This document shows, piece after piece, positions 55,430 to 64,000 of a DNA stretch of 64,000 bases. The stretch's first letter is position 1. The number at the start of each line of letters is the position of its first letter. Below the pieces are notes generated by a model. It did no database searches and was not told the DNA's origin. It saw only the letters and a list, made by a program, of their open reading frames with translations. Source of the DNA: an uncultured Paracoccaceae bacterium (GTDB lineage Bacteria > Pseudomonadota > Alphaproteobacteria > Rhodobacterales > Rhodobacteraceae); the NCBI GenBank assembly GCA_938002605.1, contig CALLAF010000016.1, positions 1 to 64,000 of the forward strand, in the 5' to 3' direction. Both the position numbers and the translations under genes were made by a program.

Positions 55430-56398
55430 ATGCGCCTGAAACTCGTTCGCGAAAACATCAACATCGATTTCTTTAGCAAGGCCCGGATTTGGCTGGGCAT
55501 TTCGCTGGTCATGATGGTCGTGGCCTTAGGGTCATTCTTTACGCAAGGGTTGGCCTTTGGGATTGATTTCCAAGGTGGGACCAGCATCCGTACCCAATCC
55601 GAAGTCTCTGTTGATGTCGCCGCCTACCGCGCGGCGCTTGAACCGCTGGGACTAGGAGACGTGTCAATTGCAGAGGTCAACGATCCAAGCTTTGACGATA
55701 ATCAGCACGTCGCAATGATCCGCATTCAAGCCCAAGAGGGCGACGAACGGATTGCCACTGAGACCGTAGACGCGATTGAAGCAGCGCTGACGACACTTGA
55801 ACCAACGCTCACATTCCAATCTATCGAATCCGTTGGCCCCAAGGTATCTGGCGAATTGATCAACACCGCAATTTTGGCTGTGGCCTTGGCCGTCGCGGCG
55901 ATCCTTTTGTATATCTGGATGCGGTTTGAATGGCAGTTTGCTGTGGGCGCTGTGTTGGCGCTTGTCCATGATGTCTTGCTAACCATCGGGATTTTCTCGG
56001 AATTGCAGATCAAATTTGACTTGGCCATTATCGCGGCTTTGCTGACGATCGTGGGGTATTCGATCAACGATACGGTGATTGTGTTTGACCGGGTGCGTGA
56101 AAACTTGCGTAAATACAAGCAAAAGGACCTCAAAGAGGTGCTGAACCTGTCGATCAATGAAACGCTTTCGAGGACGTTGATGACATCGGTCACGACATTG
56201 CTGGCGCTGGTGTCGCTTTATGTGCTGGGCGGCGATGTGATCCGCGGTTTTGTCTTTGCGATGATCTGGGGCGTTGTGATCGGGACCTATTCGTCGATCT
56301 TTGTTGCCTCTACTGTCCTGCTGGTCCTTGGCGTCAAACGCGATTGGTCTAAAAAAGACCCAAGTGCCGGCACTCGCTACGCCCATATCGATACCTAA
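55430..56398 (+). CDS. secF: Protein translocase subunit SecF
   Basis: A 322-residue partner of SecD. GIDFQGGTSIRTQSE in the first periplasmic loop and NDTVIVFDRVREN in the C-terminal membrane region are diagnostic. It starts two bases after the secD stop and is followed by the Mth938-domain gene after nine bases. Confidence 0.97.
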   Translation: MRLKLVRENINIDFFSKARIWLGISLVMMVVALGSFFTQGLAFGIDFQGGTSIRTQSEVSVDVAAYRAALEPLGLGDVSIAEVNDPSFDDNQHVAMIRIQAQEGDERIATETVDAIEAALTTLEPTLTFQSIESVGPKVSGELINTAILAVALAVAAILLYIWMRFEWQFAVGAVLALVHDVLLTIGIFSELQIKFDLAIIAALLTIVGYSINDTVIVFDRVRENLRKYKQKDLKEVLNLSINETLSRTLMTSVTTLLALVSLYVLGGDVIRGFVFAMIWGVVIGTYSSIFVASTVLLVLGVKRDWSKKDPSAGTRYAHIDT

Positions 56399-56407
56399 GG
56401 AACACCT

Positions 56408-56761
56408 ATGCGCCTGAATGAAATCAGCTACGATAACGCGGCCCCGGTCGATGGCTATGGCGCTGGTTTCTTTCGCATTGGCGGGACCCGGTTTGATGGG
56501 CCAATTGCGGCTTTTGCGACTGGTGTGCAGCCTTGGGGCGGCTACGAGGATACCGCCACATTAATCGCGCAGGCCGACACAATGGATGTGCTCTTTGTTG
56601 GCACAGGCGCAGAGATCGCCCATTTGCCAACCGATTTTCGCACCGCACTAGAAGACGCCGGGATCGGGGTCGAAGCAATGGCATCACCCGCCGCTTGCCG
56701 CACTTACAATGTGCTTTTGTCCGAAGGGCGCCGCGTCGCTGTCGCCCTGATCCCAGTTTGA
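56408..56761 (+). CDS. Mth938-like domain protein
   Basis: A 117-residue protein of the Mth938 domain family (related to NDUFAF3, a mitochondrial complex I assembly factor). Conserved features are [30 protein letters not shown] and the C-terminal [12 protein letters not shown]. Its last base is the first base of the ccmA start. The position between secF and ccm genes is typical of Rhodobacterales. Function in bacteria is unknown. A link to complex I assembly is suggested only by the eukaryotic relative. Confidence 0.88.
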   Translation: MRLNEISYDNAAPVDGYGAGFFRIGGTRFDGPIAAFATGVQPWGGYEDTATLIAQADTMDVLFVGTGAEIAHLPTDFRTALEDAGIGVEAMASPAACRTYNVLLSEGRRVAVALIPV

Positions 56762-57375
56762 TGTTGCGCGTCACAGATGTGACTTGCGCGCGCGGCGGGA
56801 TTCCGGTGCTCAGCGAAGTGAGCTTTGATGTCGCCGCGGGTCAGGCATTGGTCTTGCGCGGCCCCAATGGGATCGGCAAAACGACATTGCTGCGCACGCT
56901 CGCTGGGTTGCAACCGGCCTTGGCTGGTGTCGTTGACGCAGATGCGGATGATTTGGCCTATGCAAGCCATGCTGATGGGATCAAAACTGCGCTTAGCGTG
57001 ACCGAAAACCTAAAATTTTGGGCTGATATCTATGGCAATCCCGTGCCTGATACGATCTGGGAGGCCTTTGATCTAGCCGATTTGCAAGACCGTATTGCAG
57101 GCACATTATCTGCCGGGCAAAAACGGCGTCTTGGGCTGGCACGGCTTGGTGTTATTGGGCGTAAAATTCTGTTCTTGGATGAACCCACCGTGTCGCTGGA
57201 TGGGTTTTCTGTCAAACTTTTCGCGAAATGGCTGCAAAATACCCATCTTGCGGGTGGCGGTATCGCTGTGATTGCCACGCATATTGATCTAGGGATTGAA
57301 GCCCCCGAGTTGGATTTGACTCCGTTCAAGGCTGATCTGGATATCGGCGGTGGCACTGACGAGGCATTCTTGTGA
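56761..57375 (+). CDS. ccmA: Cytochrome c biogenesis ATP-binding protein CcmA
   Basis: A 204-residue ATPase of the CcmABCD complex that releases haem-loaded CcmE. Walker [10 protein letters not shown], signature [14 protein letters not shown] and Walker [13 protein letters not shown] are present. The start overlaps the preceding stop by one base, and the stop overlaps the ccmB start. The long upstream extension of the frame to 56533 runs through the Mth938 gene and is not real. Confidence 0.95.
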   Translation: MLRVTDVTCARGGIPVLSEVSFDVAAGQALVLRGPNGIGKTTLLRTLAGLQPALAGVVDADADDLAYASHADGIKTALSVTENLKFWADIYGNPVPDTIWEAFDLADLQDRIAGTLSAGQKRRLGLARLGVIGRKILFLDEPTVSLDGFSVKLFAKWLQNTHLAGGGIAVIATHIDLGIEAPELDLTPFKADLDIGGGTDEAFL

Positions 57376-58028
57376 TCGCCTTGCTATTGCGCGACCTGCG
57401 GCTCGCTGTGCGCGCAGGCGGTGGGTTTGGACTGGGGCTCGCGTTTTTTCTGATTGTTATCATTCTGGTCCCGTTTGGGGTGGGGCCGCAGGTCGATTTG
57501 CTGACACGGATCGCGCCGGGAATATTGTGGGTCGCGTCACTGCTCGCGGCGCTTTTGTCGCTCGACCGGATATTCGCGCTCGACTTTGAAGATGGATCGC
57601 TAGGGCTTTTGGCGACCTCACCGCTGCCGCTTGAGGGGGCGGCGTTGATGAAAGCGCTCGCGCATTGGATCACAACCGGACTGCCGCTGACGATTGTGGC
57701 GCCTGCGCTTGGGTTCTTGTTGTCCTTGGCATCAGAGGCCTACAGCTATCTTCTGCTTTCGCTACTTTTGGGGACGCCAGCCCTGTCGATGATCGGCACC
57801 TTTGGCGCGGCGCTGACGGTGGGGCTGCGACGTGGTGGTTTGCTTTTGTCGCTGCTTGTCTTGCCACTATATGTGCCCACGTTGATTTTCGGGGCAGAGG
57901 CCGTGCGGCGCGGGGCCGATGGGCTGGACGCGACGGGCGCGCTGATTCTACTGGGCATGATTACGGCTGGATGTTTTGCGCTGCTGCCATTTGCGACTGC
58001 GGCCACATTACGCATGAATCTGCGTTGA
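57372..58028 (+). CDS. ccmB: Haem exporter protein CcmB
   Basis: A 218-residue, six-helix membrane subunit of the CcmAB transporter. [40 protein letters not shown] and the helices that follow are typical. Start GTG 57372 overlaps the ccmA stop by four bases. Confidence 0.95.
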   Translation: MIALLLRDLRLAVRAGGGFGLGLAFFLIVIILVPFGVGPQVDLLTRIAPGILWVASLLAALLSLDRIFALDFEDGSLGLLATSPLPLEGAALMKALAHWITTGLPLTIVAPALGFLLSLASEAYSYLLLSLLLGTPALSMIGTFGAALTVGLRRGGLLLSLLVLPLYVPTLIFGAEAVRRGADGLDATGALILLGMITAGCFALLPFATAATLRMNLR

Positions 58029-58059
58029 AGGCGTGCATGGGGCAGGGTAGGTAAATAGT

Positions 58060-58788
58060 ATGTCGTTTTGGGAATATGCAAATCCGAAGAAATTCATGGG
58101 CTGGACCGCGCCCGTGCTTCCCTATGTCTTTGGGGCGGCTGCGCTATGCCTAACAGTTGGGCTGATTTGGGGGTTCTTCTTTACGCCTGACGATTTTCGT
58201 CAAGGATCGACTGTCAAAATCATCTACCTACATGTGCCGGCTGCGACGATGGCAACGGGCACTTGGTTCATGATGCTTGCTGCATCGCTGGTATGGATTG
58301 TGCGGCGCCATCACGTTTCCGCACTTGCCGCGCGCGCCGCTGCACCCATTGGGCTGACGATGACATTGATCGGATTGCTGACCGGCGCGATTTGGGGGCA
58401 GCCGATGTGGGGCACCTATTGGGCGTGGGACCCGCGGCTGACGTCATTTTTGATCCTGTTCCTGTTCTACCTTGGCTATATCGCCATGTGGGAAGCGATC
58501 GAAGATCCTGACACCGCTGCAGATTTGACCTCCGTGCTGTGCATGGTGGGCTCTATCTTTGCCATCCTGTCGCGCTATGCGGTGAATTTCTGGAACCAAG
58601 GGCTGCACCAAGGCGCGTCTTTGTCACTAGATGCAGAAGAACACGTGTCTGATGTGTTCTGGCAACCGCTGGTGATCTGTATCGTGGGGTTTGTGCTTTT
58701 GTTTGTTGGTCTTGTGCTGATGCGCACCCGTACCGAAATTCGCGCCCGACGTATCCGGGCGCTAGAAGCGAGGGCGCGCCGTGCCTGA
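58060..58788 (+). CDS. ccmC: Haem-handling protein CcmC
   Basis: A 242-residue, six-helix membrane protein that loads haem onto CcmE. The tryptophan-rich motif GTYWAWDPRLTSFLIL is intact, with flanking histidines in YLHVPAATMA and NQGLHQGASL. Its stop lies inside the ccmD start region (8-base overlap). Confidence 0.96.
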   Translation: MSFWEYANPKKFMGWTAPVLPYVFGAAALCLTVGLIWGFFFTPDDFRQGSTVKIIYLHVPAATMATGTWFMMLAASLVWIVRRHHVSALAARAAAPIGLTMTLIGLLTGAIWGQPMWGTYWAWDPRLTSFLILFLFYLGYIAMWEAIEDPDTAADLTSVLCMVGSIFAILSRYAVNFWNQGLHQGASLSLDAEEHVSDVFWQPLVICIVGFVLLFVGLVLMRTRTEIRARRIRALEARARRA

Positions 58789-58924
58789 TTTAGGAAAATA
58801 TGCTGTTGAAGTCTTGGCCGCCTACGGGGTGAGCCTTGGGTTGCTGGCTGTGTTAATATTGCTCAGCTGGCGGCGCTCTGTGCGTATCAGAGTTGCATTG
58901 GAACGGATTGAAAACAATGGCTAA
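58781..58924 (+). CDS. ccmD: Haem exporter protein CcmD
   Basis: A 47-residue single-helix protein: MPDLGKYAVEVLAAYGVSLG followed by hydrophobic residues to SWRRS and a basic tail. It overlaps ccmC by 8 bases (GTG start) and ccmG by 8 bases. Length, helix position and genomic place all fit CcmD, which ties CcmC to CcmE. Confidence 0.9.
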   Translation: MPDLGKYAVEVLAAYGVSLGLLAVLILLSWRRSVRIRVALERIENNG

Positions 58925-59453
58925 AATTTCGCCTCTTGTGATTTTGCCGCCGGTCATCTTTGCCGGGCTTGCGGGCATGTTTGCAGTCAGCATGATACAG
59001 GGGGATTCGGACGATCTGCCATCGACTTTCATCGGGCAACAAGCGCCTGCCGTCCCATTGGAGGCCGTATCAGGCACCACGCAACTCACCGATGCGGACC
59101 TGCGGGCTGGTGAGATCACTATCGTGAATTTCTGGGCCAGCTGGTGCCCACCGTGCCGTGCTGAGCACCCCAAACTGCTGGAATTGGCCGGCGAAGGCTA
59201 CCGAATCGCAGGCATCAATTTCCGCGATCAACAGGACCATGCGTCGACATATTTGACCGATTACGAAGACCCGTTTTTCGCCACTGGGTTTGACCTGCGG
59301 GGGAGGGTGGCGATTGACTGGGGCGTCACCGCACCACCCGAAACCTTCATCGTCGATGGGGATGGCACGGTTCTGTTCCGTTACGTCGGACCTTTGGTTG
59401 GCTCAGATTACGAGCAGCGGTTTTTACCTGCGCTGATGGAAGCAACCAACTAG
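58917..59453 (+). CDS. ccmG: Thiol:disulfide interchange protein CcmG/DsbE
   Basis: A 178-residue membrane-anchored periplasmic thioredoxin that reduces apocytochrome c haem-binding cysteines. Anchor about residues 6-24, active site FWASWCPPC, cis-proline region GVTAPPETFIVD. ATG 58917 is within the ccmD end; an upstream start at 58893 would overlap more. Last gene of this ccm run. ccmE, ccmF and ccmH are not in the window. Confidence 0.95.
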   Translation: MAKISPLVILPPVIFAGLAGMFAVSMIQGDSDDLPSTFIGQQAPAVPLEAVSGTTQLTDADLRAGEITIVNFWASWCPPCRAEHPKLLELAGEGYRIAGINFRDQQDHASTYLTDYEDPFFATGFDLRGRVAIDWGVTAPPETFIVDGDGTVLFRYVGPLVGSDYEQRFLPALMEATN

Positions 59454-59476
59454 GTTTCCTGAACTCCGTTTGAAAT

Positions 59477-59498
59477 GGCCCATCAGGAAAAATGGGCC
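59477..59498. terminator. Hairpin between convergent ccmG and acnA
   Basis: GGCCCAT (59477-59483) and ATGGGCC (59492-59498) form a perfect 7-bp stem around an A-rich loop in the gap between the converging genes. Only short pyrimidine tracts follow on either side, so it may be a weak bidirectional terminator. Confidence 0.5.
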
Positions 59499-59561
59499 GC
59501 TTCGCTCTTATCAAAGCATGCAAAAAACCGCTTTCGCGATGGTCGGGCTACGCCACCGTGA

Positions 59562-62252
59562 TCATGTCGCCTTTGCCAAATTGCGTAGCACATAGTGCAG
59601 CACGCCGCCGTTTTCGACATATTCAATCTCGACCGCCGTATCGATCCGGCATTTGACGGTGATGTCTTTGGTTGAACCATCGGCCATCGTGATATTGGCG
59701 GTCAATTCTTGCAACGGTTTGACTGTATCAAGGCCTTTGATTGTTACGGTTTCTTCGCCGGTCAGGCCCAGTGTTTTACGGGTGTCGCCGCCAGTGAATT
59801 CAAAGGGCACGACGCCCATGCCCACAAGGTTTGACCGGTGAATACGTTCAAAGCTTTCGCAAATCACAGCCTTCACGCCCAGCAGGGATGTACCTTTTGC
59901 TGCCCAGTCGCGTGATGACCCAGCACCATATTGTTCACCGCCAAAGATCACGAGCGGTGTGCCTGCGGCCTGATGCGCCATTGCAGCGTCAAAGATCGAG
60001 GTTTGGGTGCCGTCTGGCCCTTTGGTGTAACCACCTTCGACTCCGTCCAACATTTCGTTCTTGATGCGGATGTTGGCGAATGTGCCGCGCATCATGACTT
60101 CGTGGTTGCCGCGACGCGAGCCGTAAGAGTTGAATTCACGCACGGGCACCTGATGGTCGATCAAATATTGCCCCGCAGGGGACGTGTCTTTGAACGAACC
60201 GGCAGGGCTGATGTGGTCGGTTGTGACCATATCACCGAGCACCGCAAGCACTTTGGCGTTCTCAACATCGGCGATTTTGCCTGCGTCCTTGGACATACCT
60301 TGGAAGTAGGGAGGGTTTTGCACATAGGTTGATGCGGCGGGCCAATCGTAGGTCTCTGAGCCGGTTGTTTCAACGGCCTGCCATTTATCATCGCCTTTGA
60401 ATACGTCCGCGTATTTGCTGATAAAGGCCTCGCGGGTGACTGTCTTTTCGACAAGCGCATTGATTTCGGCTGAGGTGGGCCAGATATCTTTGAGGTAAAC
60501 ATCATTGCCGTTTTTGTCTTGCGCGATGGGGTCTTTGGTCAGGTCGATATCCATTGTGCCTGCCAATGCATGGGCGACGACAAGCGGCGGCGAAGCAAGA
60601 TAGTTCGCGCGCACATCTGGGCTAATACGCCCTTCAAAGTTCCGGTTGCCCGACAGCACGGAAGTTGCCACCAGATCGCCCTCGGCAATCGCCTCTGACA
60701 GCTCTTTTTGGATCGGGCCAGAGTTGCCGATACAGGTCGTGCAGCCATAGCCTACAAGGTTAAATCCAATCTTATCAAGATCTTCTTGCAGGCCTGCGGC
60801 CTCTAGGTATTCAGACACCACTTGGCTACCAGGAGCGAGCGAGGTCTTGACCCATGGCTTGCGGTCAAGCCCAAGTGCTGCGGCTTTACGTGCGACCAGC
60901 CCTGCGCCAATCATCACATATGGGTTGGAAGTATTGGTGCAGGACGTGATCGAGGCGATCACAACATCGCCCGATGAAAGCGTATAATCTTCGCCTGCGA
61001 CCGGGATTTCTTTATCCAGTGGACGCTTGAAAGTGTCTTTCATTTCTTTGTGGAAGGCCGTTTTTGCATCGGTCAGGGCCACGTAATCCTGCGGCCGTTT
61101 CGGGCCTGAAATCGCGGGGACGATTGTTCCCATATCGAGGTGCAATTTGTCGGTGTAGATTGGGCTGTAATCTGCATCGCGCCAGAACCCGTTTTCTTTA
61201 GCGTAAGCTTCGACCAATGCGATTCTGTTTTCGTCGCGCCCGGTGTTGCGCAGGTAACGCAGGGTTTCCCCGTCAATCGGGAAGAAACCGCAGGTCGCGC
61301 CATATTCTGGGGCCATATTGGCGATGGTCGCGCGGTCCGCCAGTGGCAAACGGTCCAAACCTTCGCCGAAAAATTCAACAAATTTGCCAACGACGCCCAG
61401 TTCACGCAGCATTTCGACGACCTTAAGGACCAGATCGGTGCCTGTGGTGCCTTCGACCATCTCGCCCGTTAGTTCAAACCCGACGACTTCTGGGATCAAC
61501 ATTGAAACGGGTTGGCCGAGCATGGCGGCCTCGGCTTCAATCCCGCCGACGCCCCAGCCCAGAACAGCAAGGGCGTTGACCATGGTCGTGTGCGAATCTG
61601 TCCCGACAAGCGTATCTGGATAGGCGACTTCGACACCGTTTTGGTCTTTGTCTGTCCAAACGGTTTGAGCCAGGTATTCGAGGTTCACTTGGTGACAGAT
61701 CCCTGTGCCCGGCGGCACCACGCGGAAGTTGCTAAACGCGCTTTGGCCCCATTTCAGGAACTGATACCGTTCCATATTGCGTTCATATTCGCGATCAACG
61801 TTCATTTGAAACGCACGTGGGTTGCCAAATTCATCAATCATAACAGAGTGATCAATGACCAAATCCACAGGGTTGAGCGGGTTAATCTGCTGGGCGTCAC
61901 CCCCAAGTGCCACAATCCCATCGCGCATCGCCGCGAGGTCAACAACAGCCGGCACGCCCGTGAAATCTTGCATCAGGACACGGGCAGGGCGGTAGGCGAT
62001 TTCACGTGGGTTTTTACCGCCATTGTCGGCCCATTCAGAAAACGCTTTGATGTCATCGACAGATACAGAAAACCCACCGTCTTCAAAACGTAGCAGGTTT
62101 TCGAGCACGACTTTCAAGGCCGCCGGAAGCTTCGAAAAATCACCCAAACCTGCAGCTTGTGCCGCTGGAATTGAGTAATAAGCGACGGATTGATCCCCAA
62201 CGGTAAGGGTTTTACGGGTTTTTGCTGTATCGGCGCCGACTGTGATCGTCAT
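59562..62252 (-). CDS. acnA: Aconitate hydratase A
   Basis: An 896-residue TCA-cycle enzyme interconverting citrate and isocitrate through a 4Fe-4S cluster. Cluster cysteines are in ASITSCTNTSNP and GYGCTTCIGNSGPI. VGTDSHTTMVNALAVLGWGV and the C-terminal swivel domain EQYGAGSSRDWAAKG are present. ATG 62252 has AAAGGGAT upstream; five extra residues upstream are possible but unlikely. The homologous enzyme doubles as an iron-responsive RNA binder in some bacteria, but nothing here tests that. Confidence 0.97.
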   Translation of the reverse strand: MTITVGADTAKTRKTLTVGDQSVAYYSIPAAQAAGLGDFSKLPAALKVVLENLLRFEDGGFSVSVDDIKAFSEWADNGGKNPREIAYRPARVLMQDFTGVPAVVDLAAMRDGIVALGGDAQQINPLNPVDLVIDHSVMIDEFGNPRAFQMNVDREYERNMERYQFLKWGQSAFSNFRVVPPGTGICHQVNLEYLAQTVWTDKDQNGVEVAYPDTLVGTDSHTTMVNALAVLGWGVGGIEAEAAMLGQPVSMLIPEVVGFELTGEMVEGTTGTDLVLKVVEMLRELGVVGKFVEFFGEGLDRLPLADRATIANMAPEYGATCGFFPIDGETLRYLRNTGRDENRIALVEAYAKENGFWRDADYSPIYTDKLHLDMGTIVPAISGPKRPQDYVALTDAKTAFHKEMKDTFKRPLDKEIPVAGEDYTLSSGDVVIASITSCTNTSNPYVMIGAGLVARKAAALGLDRKPWVKTSLAPGSQVVSEYLEAAGLQEDLDKIGFNLVGYGCTTCIGNSGPIQKELSEAIAEGDLVATSVLSGNRNFEGRISPDVRANYLASPPLVVAHALAGTMDIDLTKDPIAQDKNGNDVYLKDIWPTSAEINALVEKTVTREAFISKYADVFKGDDKWQAVETTGSETYDWPAASTYVQNPPYFQGMSKDAGKIADVENAKVLAVLGDMVTTDHISPAGSFKDTSPAGQYLIDHQVPVREFNSYGSRRGNHEVMMRGTFANIRIKNEMLDGVEGGYTKGPDGTQTSIFDAAMAHQAAGTPLVIFGGEQYGAGSSRDWAAKGTSLLGVKAVICESFERIHRSNLVGMGVVPFEFTGGDTRKTLGLTGEETVTIKGLDTVKPLQELTANITMADGSTKDITVKCRIDTAVEIEYVENGGVLHYVLRNLAKAT

Positions 62253-62477
62253 GGCTATCCCTTTCATGGCGGAAGCTGTGTAAGGCTATGAGGATGATTT
62301 ATGCATCATGGTGTGCTGCAATCAAGAGGAAGGCGTTGGTCTTTTTTGGCGTATACAACCATAGCGTTTTTCGGTTGTTGCAACTGAAACATACATAACA
62401 AACTGTTCGCAATTCATTGATTGGTCATTACAGCCGGGTCGGGCTACACCGAAATACAAGTAGTATCGGGATGTAGA

Positions 62478-63170
62478 ATGTTTAGAACTTTATCGGGAAT
62501 TGCGGTTTGTGGATTTATGTGGGTGGCACCAATTGCTGCGCAGGCGGATCCCGTTGTTATTGAGCTCTACACTTCGCAGGGGTGTTCATCATGTCCGCCT
62601 GCTGATGCATTGCTGCATGATTTATCTAAGCGTGACGATGTCATCGCATTAGCGTTGCATGTTGATTATTGGGACTACATTGGCTGGGCTGATAGCTTTG
62701 CGAACCCCGAATACACCGCGCGCCAACATGCTTATGCGCGTGCTGCACATGCGGCGACCGTCTATACCCCCCAAATGATTGTTGGCGGCGTAGACCATGT
62801 GATCGGGTCGCGGCCGATGCAGGTGATGGATCTCATCCAAGCACATAGCCAGCAAGAATATCCGGTTTCCGTGACGCTCACGCGGTCCGGCGATTATATC
62901 GAAATTTCTGCGACGGCGAGCCAATCTGGCGACTATGTCTTTGAAATCGCAAGATATACGCCGCAGGCAAGTGTCGATATTCGCCGGGGTGAAAACGCCG
63001 GTAGACAATTGACCTATTCCAATATTGTGACGGATCTTGATCAGGTCGCAGAATGGGACGGGGCAGGCGTGATGACTATTCGGGCGGCAGCCCCGGGCGA
63101 TGATCCGGTCGCGGTCTTGGTTCAGCAGGCCGGCCATGGGCCGATCGTGGGTGCCGCGCAGCTGCGCTAA
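62478..63170 (+). CDS. DUF1223 thioredoxin-like exported protein
   Basis: A 230-residue protein with a signal peptide (cut after AAQA near residue 23). VIELYTSQGCSSCPPADALL contains the CxxC of DUF1223, in a thioredoxin-like fold, followed by HVDYWDYIGWAD and TPQMIVGG. Probably periplasmic. The redox or metal function is not established. ATG 62478 begins the signal; upstream in-frame sequence to 62421 is not protein-like. The end overlaps the convergent acyltransferase by four bases. Confidence 0.88.
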   Translation: MFRTLSGIAVCGFMWVAPIAAQADPVVIELYTSQGCSSCPPADALLHDLSKRDDVIALALHVDYWDYIGWADSFANPEYTARQHAYARAAHAATVYTPQMIVGGVDHVIGSRPMQVMDLIQAHSQQEYPVSVTLTRSGDYIEISATASQSGDYVFEIARYTPQASVDIRRGENAGRQLTYSNIVTDLDQVAEWDGAGVMTIRAAAPGDDPVAVLVQQAGHGPIVGAAQLR

Positions 63171-64000
63171 GATTTTCCACGCGTTTTCCAGCGTCGATGC
63201 ACCCAGAACCATTGTGCCGGATCACGCGCGATCTGCGCCTCAAGCCGTGCGGTCATTTCGGTCATCATTTGTTCGGGGCTTGCTGGGGTGATAGGGGCTT
63301 CGACCTCAACTGCGAACGAAAGCCCATCGGGCTGGCGGATACCGAAATATGGGATAACGACCGCATTCATGCGCAGCGCGATATCAGCGGCCGAAGTGGC
63401 CGTATGTGCGGGGTGCCCCAAGAATGGCAGGCTGATCCCTTTGGCTGAAACGTCAAACAGCAAAGTCCCCATTCCACCAGATTTCAGATGCCGCGCAAAC
63501 CCCATCGTGCCGCGCCGGCCCTGTTCAAAAACGGGCCCGCCCCATGATGTCATGGTTTTCGCGTAATGGGAGTTAAAATAGGGGTTCAGCATCGGGCGGT
63601 AAAGCCCGCCAATCGTGTAACCCATGTTGGTCAGTACCTGACGCGGGGCTTCGTGGTTGCCATAATGGGCGGTGACAAACATCACAGGACGCTGATCGGA
63701 TGCGGCCTGTGCAACTGCGGTTAGGCCTGCCCCCGTGGGCGTGATCTCGGATAAGCGCTCAGAAAACTCTTGCCAGGCATAGTTTTCGATCAATGTGCGC
63801 CCAAAGTTATCGCAGCAATCCCGTGCAATCTGTTGGCGCTGACTGACCGTCATTTCGGGGTAAATCATTGCGAGGTTGGATTCCGCCCGCTTGCGGTAGC
63901 CGGCGAGAGGGGCGATTGCACCGCTGAGCGCGCGCCCCATTGCAGGCACCCGCGTTTCATAGGGCAGTCGCAGTAACGTGCCGATCAACCCTCGCAAAAC
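63167..64000 (-). CDS. LpxL/HtrB-type lysophospholipid acyltransferase (5' partial)
   Basis: At least 276 residues of a lipid A biosynthesis-type acyltransferase. The catalytic HxxxxE motif is in TAHYGNHEAP, followed by GLYRPMLNPYFNSHY. The C-terminal AQWFWVHRRWKTR is diagnostic of the family. The frame is open at the window edge and the usual N-terminal membrane helix is incomplete, so the true start lies outside. The substrate could be lipid A precursor or another acyl acceptor such as an ornithine lipid. Confidence 0.92.
   Translation of the reverse strand, partial: VLRGLIGTLLRLPYETRVPAMGRALSGAIAPLAGYRKRAESNLAMIYPEMTVSQRQQIARDCCDNFGRTLIENYAWQEFSERLSEITPTGAGLTAVAQAASDQRPVMFVTAHYGNHEAPRQVLTNMGYTIGGLYRPMLNPYFNSHYAKTMTSWGGPVFEQGRRGTMGFARHLKSGGMGTLLFDVSAKGISLPFLGHPAHTATSAADIALRMNAVVIPYFGIRQPDGLSFAVEVEAPITPASPEQMMTEMTARLEAQIARDPAQWFWVHRRWKTRGKS

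Noticed and set aside
62253-62477. Iron-responsive or other regulatory motif in the acnA-DUF1223 gap
   Set aside because: I looked for dyads and found only an 8-bp GTTGCAAC palindrome, too short to support a call.

Overview
The window looks like a chromosomal segment of a marine Rhodobacterales (Roseobacter-group) alphaproteobacterium. The evidence is the complex I operon interrupted by small unrelated genes, the sarcosine oxidase soxBDAG cluster, the yajC-secD-secF-Mth938-ccmABCDG order, Hint_2-type proteins and the moderately high G+C. It is almost wholly coding. No gap exceeds about 270 bases, and I see no rRNA, tRNA, CRISPR array, insertion sequence or prophage. The first gene (nuoF) and the last (an LpxL-type acyltransferase) run off the window.

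Region 1 (1-16390): the nuo operon for NADH:quinone oxidoreductase. nuoF, G, H, I, J, K, L, M and N are present on the + strand. Between them lie two related small exported proteins (after nuoF), a probably frameshifted exported-protein gene (between nuoH and nuoI), and a DUF4259 protein plus a carboxymuconolactone-decarboxylase-fold protein (between nuoI and nuoJ). Biotin-protein ligase, type III pantothenate kinase and RNase J follow, ending at a rho-independent terminator.

Region 2 (16390-28000): mixed housekeeping and accessory genes. These are a small membrane protein, an RhlE-like DEAD-box helicase, a periplasmic protein resembling DUF3299, release factor 3, two tandem surface-type lipoproteins, a Hint-domain protein, an atypical SDR paired with an AlkC-like repair protein, an orphan ABC ATPase, DUF1289, RuvX and CcmI.

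Region 3 (28000-38900): soxBDAG sarcosine oxidase, an MFS transporter, an agmatinase-family ureohydrolase, a second Hint protein, Fe/Mn superoxide dismutase with a clear terminator, and an uncharacterised multi-pass membrane protein.

Region 4 (38900-52100): threonine/serine dehydratase, RarD-type EamA transporter, LOG-family protein, LysM protein, Atm1-type ABC exporter, Bcr/CflA MFS pump, YfgM-like protein, BamB, the GTPase Der, a DUF2235 hydrolase and seryl-tRNA synthetase.

Region 5 (52100-64000): a third Hint protein, the Sec accessory genes yajC-secD-secF, an Mth938-domain gene, the cytochrome c maturation genes ccmA-B-C-D-G, aconitase, a DUF1223 protein and the partial acyltransferase.

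Much of the window serves energy metabolism and the envelope: complex I, cytochrome c biogenesis, aconitase, sarcosine oxidation, SOD, Sec translocation and outer-membrane assembly. The least explained material is the non-nuo genes in the nuo operon, the three divergent Hint proteins, the tandem lipoproteins, and several strong palindromes in short gaps.
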